From positions 1 through 31,519 of the IMG/VR virus record IMGVR_UViG_3300033183_000153: a stretch of 31,519 nt of DNA. One strand, given 5' to 3'. The stretch comes from a virus. The notes under the pieces were generated by a model. It had not been told where the DNA came from. It searched no databases and saw nothing but the letters and a program-made list of their open reading frames with translations. The translations under genes and the position numbers were made by a program. Position 1 is the first letter of the stretch; every line of letters starts with the position of its first letter. Of the stretch, positions 7,334-14,480 are shown piece after piece.

Positions 7334-7347
7334 GGTTAGCTTGTCAA
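7319..7347 (-). promoter_or_regulatory. Sigma70-type promoter for the GroES-like operon
   Basis: TTGACA at 7347-7342 and TATATT at 7324-7319 on the minus strand, with 17 bases between and a TG one base upstream of the -10. It belongs to the eight-member set with the shared ACTTGACAA context. A start near 7312 would give a leader of about 30 bases before the GroES-like ATG. Confidence 0.85.
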
Positions 7348-7357
7348 GTAATTTTTA

Positions 7358-7552
7358 TTACTTTTCTTCGTGAGCCTTTTTGATCTCTTGAACTTGAGTT
7401 CTCACTTCTTTCATTTTCTTGGAAGCTTCCATCAATGCCTTTCGAGCTCTCGGGGCAGCAGATTTAAAACCATAGCCTCCAGCTTCAACCTTGTCCAAAT
7501 CGTCCAAGATAGCTTGAAGTTCTTTGATCGTTTGTTCTACTTCTTCTCTCAT
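7358..7552 (-). CDS. Hc1/histone H1-like small basic protein
   Basis: 64 aa. An acidic N-terminal helix (EEVEQTIKELQAILDDLDKV) is followed by a conserved-looking GGYGFKSAAPRARKALMEASK segment and a charged helix rich in Lys and Glu. Phages of T4-like type often carry this small family, annotated as histone H1/Hc1-like. A role in DNA compaction is assumed from the name and not proven. It lies between the ribonucleotide reductase gene, ten bases upstream and with its own AAGGAG SD, and the terminator/promoter at 7297-7347, so it is the last gene of the helicase-reductase operon. Confidence 0.6.
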   Translation of the reverse strand: MREEVEQTIKELQAILDDLDKVEAGGYGFKSAAPRARKALMEASKKMKEVRTQVQEIKKAHEEK

Positions 7553-7562
7553 AAATTACTCC

Positions 7563-9482
7563 TTAAAAAATTTCACAGGATCCACCACCACAGGCAATTT
7601 CTCCCGACAGATCTGTTTCATCTTCTGCTTCTATAACTAGATTCAAGTCAACGTTTTTGACCAACTGAAGCATTCTTTCGTACTCTTCTTCAGTACAATC
7701 TTCAAAAGGAGCTTGTACATAAGTGCCTCCGTCATACGGTAAAACTGAGAGTCCATTATAATATTCTCGGTTCTCCCACATCCACTCTCCAACAGAATCC
7801 CACTCTTCGTCTTTGATAGAAACTGTAGCGGAAACATTGTGCCCATTAGAGCCTTTTTGGTGGCCTCCACGAACCCATTCATTTGAAACTTTCTTAATTC
7901 TCTCAAGCAAGTCATGAGCGCTTTCATGGCGAGTGATTGCGCCTTCAGGAGCTTTTTGTGGAATAGTGATAATCGCAGTGTCGTGAGGTCTAAACTTATC
8001 ATCTTCAACTAACTCAGGAAGATTGTCTCTAAGGTAGCTGTAAATCGCTTCATTTTTTCCTACGCGCAATCTGCGTAGATAAAAGTCATTATGCCACGCA
8101 TGGATTCCAGAAGAAGTTCCCAAAGTTAAAGAGGTTGTTCCAGCAGGCTTAACGCAAGTTGTTCTAGCTGCTTTGTTGATTCCAATTTGCATTGCCACTC
8201 TTCTGTTTTCTTTATTAACTTCCAATGAGGCCTCAGACATATCAAGTTTAAGAACGCCTCCAGAAGCAATGCCGGTCATAGAAACGCCAATAAGGGCCTC
8301 TTTTTCCGTTGTTCGCTTCCAGATAGGTCTTAGGTAGTGAAAGTCCGTATAAGAGGCTTGAAGGGTCGCTATGAAGCTCGCAGCGCGTGATCTAGCATTT
8401 AAATCTTCTTGGGTTTCAATATCAGATACATTGATCTCAACCAAGTTACAGAATTGGAAAGGTCGGAGACCAATCTCGCAGCAAGGATTACAACCCCAAT
8501 CTTTGTCGTTTGACAGATAGAATCCGGGCTCACCAGAGCGAGACTCTTCTGTTCTTTTCCAAACCTTCATAAAGGTTTCTTTATCAATCTTATGACGCAT
8601 AAGAACTACAGAGTTGTTTGCTCTTCCTCGCTGTGGGTTAAGTTCCCACCAAGCTCCCGCCTTGGCTCCAAGCATTTCTTCATCATCAGCGGAGAAAAGA
8701 GAAATGAGAGCAGCCCGTCGAATACCACCAGCCAAAACAGCGTCCGCAATATAGCAGACGATATCATGCACCTCAATAGGAGTGAGTTGTTCACCATCTT
8801 CTTTAGCATCTAATAGACCCTCAATTTTTACCAAGCATTCTTTCAGTGGTTGTGGGCCGGGAGCCTTTCCACCGGAAGTAACTAGTCTCGCACCTTTCGG
8901 ACGGATATCAGAAAAATCAAAACGCAACTTTGAAGAGCCTTTGAAGTAAGATTGGATCAAAGCTTTTACAGCGTCAGCCCAACCTTCAATTGAGTCTCCA
9001 ATAAGAAAACGACGAGTTCTTTTTGTGCTTGGCTTATGAATCTCTGGAAGTTTTTCTACGTGGTGGTGTTGAACTGAATATCCAACTCCAGTTCCACCTA
9101 ACAACAAAAACATGATCTCACCAAATACTCGAGGATCATCAATTGGAGCATAAGCGCAGTTAAAAATTCGATTAGGAGAAACCTCAATTGGTTTTCCACC
9201 AAATTGCATTGAGCGCATTGAAGGAAGAACCTGTTTGTTAAATACGTACTGATATACTTCTCGAATCTCAGACTCTAAGCTAGGGAACTTCTTAATGTGC
9301 ATATTCATATTGCGAGTTACCAACTCGTCCCAGTTCTCTCGACGTTGTTTTTCGTCAATATACTTTGCGTACTTCATGTGGACAGTAATGTCCGATAAGA
9401 TTGATTTTTCCAAATCCATAGTTTTTCTCCTGTTTCTATAAGCTTTTTTTTCTTCTAATGTGTAATATGTTGACTCTTCCAT
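7563..9482 (-). CDS. nrdJ: Class II (B12-dependent) ribonucleotide reductase
   Basis: 639 aa; probably a monomeric adenosylcobalamin-dependent reductase like the Lactobacillus enzyme, which reduces ribonucleoside triphosphates. The catalytic residues fit: C109 (in NCAYAP) and C345 (in QFCNLVEIN) as the disulfide pair, and the NPC-x-E motif at 332-336 with thiyl C334. The 11-residue distance between C334 and C345 equals that in the Lactobacillus protein. The C-terminal redox pair CGGGSC, three residues from the end, shuttles electrons from thioredoxin, which this phage also encodes. The glycine-rich segment LLLGGTGVGYSVQ is present and no intein is seen. SD is AGGAGG. The host or medium must supply cobalamin. 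Confidence 0.96.
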   Translation of the reverse strand: MEESTYYTLEEKKAYRNRRKTMDLEKSILSDITVHMKYAKYIDEKQRRENWDELVTRNMNMHIKKFPSLESEIREVYQYVFNKQVLPSMRSMQFGGKPIEVSPNRIFNCAYAPIDDPRVFGEIMFLLLGGTGVGYSVQHHHVEKLPEIHKPSTKRTRRFLIGDSIEGWADAVKALIQSYFKGSSKLRFDFSDIRPKGARLVTSGGKAPGPQPLKECLVKIEGLLDAKEDGEQLTPIEVHDIVCYIADAVLAGGIRRAALISLFSADDEEMLGAKAGAWWELNPQRGRANNSVVLMRHKIDKETFMKVWKRTEESRSGEPGFYLSNDKDWGCNPCCEIGLRPFQFCNLVEINVSDIETQEDLNARSRAASFIATLQASYTDFHYLRPIWKRTTEKEALIGVSMTGIASGGVLKLDMSEASLEVNKENRRVAMQIGINKAARTTCVKPAGTTSLTLGTSSGIHAWHNDFYLRRLRVGKNEAIYSYLRDNLPELVEDDKFRPHDTAIITIPQKAPEGAITRHESAHDLLERIKKVSNEWVRGGHQKGSNGHNVSATVSIKDEEWDSVGEWMWENREYYNGLSVLPYDGGTYVQAPFEDCTEEEYERMLQLVKNVDLNLVIEAEDETDLSGEIACGGGSCEIF

Positions 9483-9491
9483 GTCGGCCTC

Positions 9492-10850
9492 CTATTTTGC
9501 CTTTACTTCTGCATATTTTTGCTTTAACACCGCTAAAGCGTCATTTGTTGACTGAATTTTCTCAACACTTTCGTCTCGATCTAAAATCTTGATTGTAACG
9601 TCAGTCCAGTCAACAAAAGCGTCAAATACAAGGCCGTCAGGTCCATTCCGGTTCTTTGCGATAAACAGACGACCTTTGTTTGCTTGCTTATCTTGAACTG
9701 TTCTTGACAGTGAAAAGATAAAGTCCGCTACGAAGCATTTGTTGAACGCTTCCGAGATCGCTTCCATCGTGATGACTTCCGCGTTGAGTCCTCCCCTATT
9801 GGTTTGGCTAGCGGTCCAAATGGGAACTTCATAGGTTTGAGCAAGTCCTCGAAGGCCTTCGTAAGTTTCTTCCAATTCGTGTCGTTTTTCACCTGTACTC
9901 CTTGTCGGACGCAATAAGTCCGCATAATCTACTAGAACCATATCTGGTTCAATACCACGCTTCCGAAGCTTCTCAATATGATTCTTGAGAGTTTGCACGG
10001 AAGCAGATTTAGTTGGGTATTCTTTAATTATAAGAGTACCATCTATATCTTCAATTTTTCTTAAAATTTCTTGTTTTCTCATTCTATGATCTTGAAGAGG
10101 AACGTCAGCTATACAGCAATCAAAGCGTTGTCCCACAACAGTGTCTTTAAGCTCCAAGGTATAGTATACAACAGTCTTTCCTTCAAGCAAAGCCCTAGTA
10201 GCTAGGTGAACCAATACCATTGATTTTCCGGCCCCTGTTGGAGCAATAACGACACCTAATTCAGAAGAGCCAAGTCCACCTTTGCAGATTTCGTCCATTT
10301 GAGACCAGCCAGTTGTGATTGGATTTCTTGAGATAAGTTCAAAACGCTTCAGGAGATCTTTGTGGTAATCATGACCAAAGTTGTTGTCTGTTCCAAGAAC
10401 TAATGCGTCCTTGATTACCTTTTCAATCTCGTCAAAAGAGGAAGAGTTCAAAAGCTTTGCTGATTTTAACATTGCTCCTTTGAGAGCTTGCTTACGACAA
10501 AAGTCGATAGCTTTATCTTTTACATACATTGCCTCTTCTACGCCTTCAGACTTATGAATTCTAGCATAGAACTCTCGAACCAGTTTTGCCACTGCTTTGT
10601 CGTGGTGATTTAATTCTGTTCTAAGAAGAGACATCATAACCTCTGCATTAGGGTGAGTATTATATTTATTTCGATATCCTATCAAGGTTTGTGCAAAGAT
10701 CTGCAAATATTTTGTCTCAAAATAATTTACATCTAAAACCTCTGTGATTTGGTCAAAGAATGGTCTGTCCTCCAACATAAGTTGGCAGATATTCTCTTGG
10801 AATTTCTTTCCAAATTTTGAAAATGAGTCTTTTTTAGTAAATTCGTTCAT
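9492..10850 (-). CDS. DnaB/gp41-like replicative helicase
   Basis: 452 aa. The C-terminal RecA-type ATPase domain has Walker A APTGAGKS at 203-210, a Walker B strand with MVLVDYADLL, a sensor segment PIWTASQTNRGG, and an arginine-finger region near KNRNGPDGLVF. The N-terminal ~170 residues are helical, like the DnaB N-domain. As a hexamer it would unwind DNA at the phage fork and load primase, which is not in this window. It is the first gene after promoter 10878-10906, with a GGAGGACATT-ATG start region. The position between exonuclease and reductase fits a replication operon. Confidence 0.93.
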   Translation of the reverse strand: MNEFTKKDSFSKFGKKFQENICQLMLEDRPFFDQITEVLDVNYFETKYLQIFAQTLIGYRNKYNTHPNAEVMMSLLRTELNHHDKAVAKLVREFYARIHKSEGVEEAMYVKDKAIDFCRKQALKGAMLKSAKLLNSSSFDEIEKVIKDALVLGTDNNFGHDYHKDLLKRFELISRNPITTGWSQMDEICKGGLGSSELGVVIAPTGAGKSMVLVHLATRALLEGKTVVYYTLELKDTVVGQRFDCCIADVPLQDHRMRKQEILRKIEDIDGTLIIKEYPTKSASVQTLKNHIEKLRKRGIEPDMVLVDYADLLRPTRSTGEKRHELEETYEGLRGLAQTYEVPIWTASQTNRGGLNAEVITMEAISEAFNKCFVADFIFSLSRTVQDKQANKGRLFIAKNRNGPDGLVFDAFVDWTDVTIKILDRDESVEKIQSTNDALAVLKQKYAEVKAK

Positions 10851-10877
10851 AATGTCCTCCGTTGTTGATTATATGAT

Positions 10878-10906
10878 AATATAACCTGTCTTGAATCACT
10901 TGTCAA
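10878..10906 (-). promoter_or_regulatory. Sigma70-type promoter for helicase operon
   Basis: TTGACA at 10906-10901 and TATATT at 10883-10878, 17-base spacer, in the shared ACTTGACAA...GTTATATTA context. It starts eight bases after the stop of the 68-aa gene and leads into the helicase ATG 28 bases downstream of the -10. Confidence 0.85.
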
Positions 10907-10913
10907 GTAAAAA

Positions 10914-11120
10914 TTATAAATTTATCCAACCACATTCTGTAGCTGCGATTTTTGCTGTCTCGAGTGCGGTGCCTAGGTCTCTGCATTGATAGGTTTTTTG
11001 TTGACCTAGGACATTTACACTCCAAGTTTCGTTGAATTTAAAAAGATGTATGGCAAGTGTGTCGTCAAAGAAGAATTTTAACTCATTGTCTGATGATTCA
11101 AGTCTCCATCTTTCTATCAT
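10914..11120 (-). CDS. Small unknown protein, 68 aa
   Basis: Begins MIERWRLESSDNELKFFFDD. It appears to be a small alpha/beta protein: two or three strands (ERWRLES, ELKFFFDDTLAIHLF, TWSVNVLGQQKTYQC) followed by a helix (LGTALETAKIAATECG). The SD is GGAGG, embedded in the last codons of the exonuclease gene, and its ATG follows that gene's stop by one base. Close coupling suggests an accessory role in replication, but no function can be assigned. Confidence 0.75.
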   Translation of the reverse strand: MIERWRLESSDNELKFFFDDTLAIHLFKFNETWSVNVLGQQKTYQCRDLGTALETAKIAATECGWINL

Positions 11121-11121
11121 T

Positions 11122-12072
11122 TTACCTCCGTATATTTCTAAAAACTTGTTGTAAATCGTTAAAGTTCAAATGCCCAGCGTCATCGTCAAATAGCATTTGA
11201 GTGAACTTAATTTTGTCAAAATAAGGCTCGAAATCAGCCAAAGCTTTATCGATCATCATTCTGTTGATAGGTCTAATGTTCGGATAATATAGCTGCATTA
11301 TTTTGAAGTTGTCCTTAACTAGTTGCTCGTTAGCCTCAATGTTCTCATGTAATTTTAGTTTTTTTGTTTGCATGGCGCAGTCTCTGATAATATCGGAAGT
11401 TTCATAAGCGTCCTCTCTTACCAAATAAGGAAAGCGCTTTGCAATGGTTTTAAGGCCAGCACCTTTAATGCCGGGAAGGTTATCGCTTGGATCTCCTGCC
11501 ATTGCTCTTGCTAATGCAAAATTCTTTGGATGAATCTTGAATTCTTCCAAAACAGAATCTTTTGTCACGACTTTCTTTTGAATTGGGCGATAAATTTGAG
11601 TTTCCTCGTCGCACAACTGAAAGAAGTCTTTGTCTGAAGATATAATTGTTTTTCTCCAGCCTTTGTATTGCTTTGTTTTGACAACGTGTGCAATGATATC
11701 GTCTGCTTCTGTAAAGTCTACAATAAGCTGAATTACAGGCATTTGATTGAGGTATTCCATCAACCTTATTTGTTGATATCCTTTGTTTGCCGCTTCTTGA
11801 TCCTCTGGTAATTCAATCATTCTTCGATTGAATCTCACAGGCTTACGGCCACCTTTATAGTCTTTGTTCATAGAACGCTTTCTTTGAGAACCTTCATGGC
11901 CGTCCCAAGCTACGATTATCTCGTCAGCGTTGAAATCCCTAGCCACCTTTTGAAGGCTTTTTAAAAAGCCAATAGTGCCGCCTACAGGCATACCTTTTTT
12001 GTCTAAATGAGGGCTAATCACATAGCTTCTCAAAAACATGTTTAGTGCGTCAATAATAATAACGTTTTTCAT
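11122..12072 (-). CDS. 5'-3' exonuclease / RNase H (FEN family), internal start
   Basis: 316 aa from an in-frame internal ATG at 12072 that has a strong GGAGGACAAATG start site, the same one used by the DNA polymerase gene. The family removes RNA primers and 5' flaps, like T4 RNase H. Metal-binding acidic motifs are visible: IIIDALN near the N-terminus, AWDGHEGSQRKR, TEADDI, and SSDKDFFQL. A helix-three-turn-helix-like GDPSDNLPGIKGAG follows. This is probably the original replication gene, into whose 5' side the endonuclease was inserted. The free form is expected beside, or instead of, the 537-aa fusion. Whether both are made cannot be told from sequence. Confidence 0.75.
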   Translation of the reverse strand: MKNVIIIDALNMFLRSYVISPHLDKKGMPVGGTIGFLKSLQKVARDFNADEIIVAWDGHEGSQRKRSMNKDYKGGRKPVRFNRRMIELPEDQEAANKGYQQIRLMEYLNQMPVIQLIVDFTEADDIIAHVVKTKQYKGWRKTIISSDKDFFQLCDEETQIYRPIQKKVVTKDSVLEEFKIHPKNFALARAMAGDPSDNLPGIKGAGLKTIAKRFPYLVREDAYETSDIIRDCAMQTKKLKLHENIEANEQLVKDNFKIMQLYYPNIRPINRMMIDKALADFEPYFDKIKFTQMLFDDDAGHLNFNDLQQVFRNIRR

Positions 12073-12735
12073 TTGTCCTCCGTGTTTTTCAAGCAACCTT
12101 AGTTGCTCAACTGTTAATGTTAAATTGTATATGTCAATGTTGGCATTTATATGCTTCCTGATTTCTCTAGCTTCCTCCAACAGGAGCGTACTTTTGTCTT
12201 TTTCAACTTCTTTAAGGATTGAGAATTCAAAAGATTCCTCGCCATATTTCAAATAATCTTCTTGCAAATATTTGTTTCCGTGATATCCGCCTCTCAACCT
12301 TGAGATGTGTTGAGATTTTCTGGTGTCAAACATCAGCGTTTCACCAATGTAAATTCTACCGGTAGATGCGTTAGTTATCGTATAAATACATGACTTCTCT
12401 ATGTTCTTTCTTTTATACTTTGCTCTAGCAGTAGCTTTTGATATTATGTCAGGATTTTTTTTAGCATACACTCTATTGTATTCAGCATTTTTTTTCTTTA
12501 TATCTGGTTGAGAGCGGTATTCGTTTTTTTTCTTTAAAATATCTTCTTTATTTTCTTTATAATATTTTTGACTACATTTAGTTCTTCTTGACTTAACCTC
12601 TGGTCTACTGTTGTATTCTTTTGCATGCTTATTGCAACATTCTTTACAAGAAGATTTTAAGCCGGACTTCAAACGAGGGTCTTTGTGAAACGCTGATATT
12701 GATTTTTCGATTCCGCATTTAGAACATTTTTTCAT
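11122..12735 (-). CDS. GIY-YIG endonuclease fused in frame to 5'-3' exonuclease
   Basis: 537 aa in one uninterrupted frame. Residues 1-35 form a four-cysteine zinc module (CSKC...CKEC). Residues 45-110 hold degenerate Tyr/Asn/Lys repeats common in phage homing endonucleases. Residues 116-190 are a GIY-YIG nuclease: IYT at 117-119, YIG at 129-131, R139, H143 and a candidate catalytic Glu at 187/188. Residues 222-537 are the exonuclease described separately. No DNA-binding NUMOD tail lies between them. The ATG directly follows the upstream stop, with GGAG as SD. The protein may be a true fusion or an endonuclease whose stop was lost. The endonuclease part is typical of mobile intronless homing genes. 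Confidence 0.85.
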   Translation of the reverse strand: MKKCSKCGIEKSISAFHKDPRLKSGLKSSCKECCNKHAKEYNSRPEVKSRRTKCSQKYYKENKEDILKKKNEYRSQPDIKKKNAEYNRVYAKKNPDIISKATARAKYKRKNIEKSCIYTITNASTGRIYIGETLMFDTRKSQHISRLRGGYHGNKYLQEDYLKYGEESFEFSILKEVEKDKSTLLLEEAREIRKHINANIDIYNLTLTVEQLRLLEKHGGQMKNVIIIDALNMFLRSYVISPHLDKKGMPVGGTIGFLKSLQKVARDFNADEIIVAWDGHEGSQRKRSMNKDYKGGRKPVRFNRRMIELPEDQEAANKGYQQIRLMEYLNQMPVIQLIVDFTEADDIIAHVVKTKQYKGWRKTIISSDKDFFQLCDEETQIYRPIQKKVVTKDSVLEEFKIHPKNFALARAMAGDPSDNLPGIKGAGLKTIAKRFPYLVREDAYETSDIIRDCAMQTKKLKLHENIEANEQLVKDNFKIMQLYYPNIRPINRMMIDKALADFEPYFDKIKFTQMLFDDDAGHLNFNDLQQVFRNIRR

Positions 12736-12981
12736 TTATTCTCCAAATTTGTCCGGACCCCATGTGTTAAAGGATCCATCATCATTTATAAAGTCATAAG
12801 GCATGTCTCCAACAACATACGACTTGACTCCATAAGTGTAATTGCAATCTAAGACAACCTCTAAGTGGGTTGCCAAAGTCTCTGCCATTCTTTCGGCTTG
12901 CTCCCAATTCAATGCAACTCCACGTATTCTGTCTTCTGTTTTGTTTTCTGGCTTGAACCAGACAAGGTAAATTTTTTTCAT
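12736..12981 (-). CDS. Small unknown protein, 81 aa
   Basis: Starts MKKIYLVWFKPENKTEDRIR at an ATG with GGAGGG six bases upstream. The longer open frame that begins at 13032 uses a TTG that is part of a promoter -35 box, so I reject it. The protein looks like a small alpha/beta fold with a helix at NWEQAERMAETLATHL and an acidic C-terminus. It is the first gene after promoter 13004-13032 and abuts the endonuclease-exonuclease gene. No function recognised. Confidence 0.75.
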   Translation of the reverse strand: MKKIYLVWFKPENKTEDRIRGVALNWEQAERMAETLATHLEVVLDCNYTYGVKSYVVGDMPYDFINDDGSFNTWGPDKFGE

Positions 12982-13003
12982 ATACCCTCCCTTTTGTATT
13001 ATT

Positions 13004-13032
13004 AATATAACACGCAGAGAGCAGTTTGTCAA
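13004..13032 (-). promoter_or_regulatory. Sigma70-type promoter for exonuclease operon
   Basis: TTGACA at 13032-13027 and TATATT at 13009-13004, 17-base spacer, followed by AATA as in four other members. It lies just after the uvsX terminator and before the 81-aa gene, so it restarts transcription for the exonuclease operon. Confidence 0.9.
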
Positions 13033-13041
13033 GTCGAAAAT

Positions 13042-13074
13042 AAAAAAAACCCCGAAGGTAAAACCAACGGGGTT
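13042..13074 (-). terminator. Intrinsic terminator after uvsX
   Basis: On the minus strand AACCCCG pairs with CGGGGTT across a loop that itself contains GGT/ACC, followed by a run of eight T. It is the most GC-rich terminator stem in the window and lies about 40 bases after the uvsX stop. Confidence 0.92.
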
Positions 13075-13112
13075 AAAGGAGGTACATCATGAAACTAACA
13101 GCTTTACACTAA

Positions 13113-14210
13113 CTAGTCCTCAGAATCGATATTTACATTTTTACCCTCTGTTTCGAACTTTTTAATGATTTCTTCGTCCATTATATCGAATACAGCTTGT
13201 CGAAACTCTGGGTCTTGCAGCTTCTGAATCCATTGGGTTCTTTGGAACTTAAACTCTTTTCCCTCTCGCGAGTGAATTCTATTCCAAGCTCCAGCCTTGA
13301 ACCTATCTGAGCCAGAAACCCTCAATGCTTCAAGCCAAGATTCTTCGTCCTGAATGCCAACGTCTTTACCCCAAAGGATTTTAAACCCACAGGTTCGACC
13401 CTCAGAGCCAAAGCGAGATTTTTCAACCTTCACTTTTACTTCGGAGCCAATCCGAAGACCTGATTCGTCTTGAACATATGATGCTTTGGCTTTACGCTTT
13501 GTAAGCCAAATACGAAGCGAACAAAAGTATTCAATTGCCTTACCACCGGGAGCGACATAAGGAGTCGTCATGGCTTCTGCAACATTTGAAGTAATGTTCG
13601 TCTTAAGTTGATTAATCAACAACAAAGTGCACTGCTGATTTGCCAATGGGATAGTGAGTTTCGGGAATGCTTTCGCAAAGATCCGAGGCTTTACCGCCAT
13701 TGTTGACTGTGGGTTGAAATCGCTTTCAAGTTCTTTTTCCGAACTTGTAGCAGCAATTGAGTCCCACACAAAAAAGAATTGAGTATCAGGATATTGAGTC
13801 ATCATTCTCTCAATGGTCTCCAAAACTTTCTCAACAGATACTGCTTGAACATACATAAAGTCGTCACTTGTATTGATACCACACTTCTCAAGGAAATCGG
13901 GATCAATAGCAGACTCTGCGTCGAAATAAACCACAAAATGGCCTTTCTTTTGAGCCTCAGCAGCAATCTGGCAAGCCATGAAAGACTTACCAGCGCTGGA
14001 GAGACCTGCGAGTTCGGTAACCTTACCTACCGGGATTCCCGCCATTTTACCTCGACAGACGATTGAATCTAACCATCGAGAACCGGTCGGGATCCACTCT
14101 CTAACTTCAGTAGGATTATCTTCTCGCAAATCGTGGGCCACGTCAAGACCAACGGTTTTGTTGATGAACTTCTTCATCTCTGCAATGTTAATCTTGCCGG
14201 GTTTTGTCAT
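13113..14210 (-). CDS. uvsX: UvsX/RecA-like recombinase
   Basis: 365 aa. It forms filaments on ssDNA and drives strand exchange and recombination-dependent replication. Walker A is GLSSAGKS at 69-76, in the RecA position. YFDAESAID, FFFVWDSIAAT (Walker B) and LLLINQLKTN (the glutamine switch region) follow in order, with PGGKAIEYFCSLRIWL typical of the UvsX/RecA core. The C-terminus is acidic. It starts at a TAATG overlap with the lipoprotein gene, with AAGGAG as SD, and is followed by a strong terminator. With gp32, helicase and exonuclease it makes a T4-type replication-recombination set. Confidence 0.95.
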   Translation of the reverse strand: MTKPGKINIAEMKKFINKTVGLDVAHDLREDNPTEVREWIPTGSRWLDSIVCRGKMAGIPVGKVTELAGLSSAGKSFMACQIAAEAQKKGHFVVYFDAESAIDPDFLEKCGINTSDDFMYVQAVSVEKVLETIERMMTQYPDTQFFFVWDSIAATSSEKELESDFNPQSTMAVKPRIFAKAFPKLTIPLANQQCTLLLINQLKTNITSNVAEAMTTPYVAPGGKAIEYFCSLRIWLTKRKAKASYVQDESGLRIGSEVKVKVEKSRFGSEGRTCGFKILWGKDVGIQDEESWLEALRVSGSDRFKAGAWNRIHSREGKEFKFQRTQWIQKLQDPEFRQAVFDIMDEEIIKKFETEGKNVNIDSED

Positions 14211-14386
14211 TACTCTTCTCCTTCGGTGCCTTCTTCGGTTTCCTCTTCAGATTCTTCAGGGGAAGTATCTTCAGGCTCTTGAGTTGAAGTGTCTTGACTT
14301 TCTTCTTGTTGAGTTTCCTCAACTGAAGTATCTGCTTGTTCTTCTTTGTCTCCACAAGCAAGGAGCATACCAAGTAATAGTGTCAT
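14210..14386 (-). CDS. Small acidic lipoprotein, 58 aa
   Basis: The protein begins MTLLLGMLLACGDKEEQADT. LLAC is a lipobox, so C11 would be lipidated after signal peptidase II cleavage. The signal peptide is very short and lacks a basic n-region, so export should be tested. The mature part is almost entirely Glu, Thr, Ser, Gln and Asp, probably disordered and strongly acidic. AGGAG is the SD, and the stop overlaps the uvsX ATG (TAATG). Phage lipoproteins of this size are often made early and block superinfection, as T5 Llp does. That role is inference. Another frame over the same bases gives a Lys/Leu-rich peptide, which I reject. Confidence 0.75.
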   Translation of the reverse strand: MTLLLGMLLACGDKEEQADTSVEETQQEESQDTSTQEPEDTSPEESEEETEEGTEGEE

Positions 14387-14410
14387 TTTTTCTCCTAATT
14401 GACTTATAAT

Positions 14411-14449
14411 AAAAAAGGGGTGTCTTTTTTAACCGAGGGAAAGACACCC
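14411..14449 (-). terminator. Intrinsic terminator after the ssDNA-binding gene
   Basis: A perfect 10-bp stem (GGGTGTCTTT with AAAGACACCC, 12-base loop) is followed by C and six T on the minus strand. It separates the gp32-like gene from the lipoprotein-uvsX pair. No consensus promoter follows it, so uvsX may depend on readthrough. Confidence 0.9.
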
Positions 14450-14480
14450 AAAACCCTTAACAACACAGGAGGCTTATGAC

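Noticed and set aside
12982-13032. In-frame extension of the 81-aa gene starting at TTG 13032
   Set aside because: The TTG is part of the TTGACAA -35 box and the extension covers the whole promoter; the ATG at 12981 has a strong GGAGGG SD.
13089-13112. Plus-strand SD-ATG-7-codon minigene after the uvsX terminator
   Set aside because: No plus-strand promoter or following gene. The AGGAGG is better considered as CCTCC on the minus-strand transcript.
14188-14373. Lys/Leu-rich 61-aa frame on the minus strand
   Set aside because: It is a shadow frame of the lipoprotein gene; it has no SD, runs into uvsX, and the other frame has a lipobox, SD and coupled stop.
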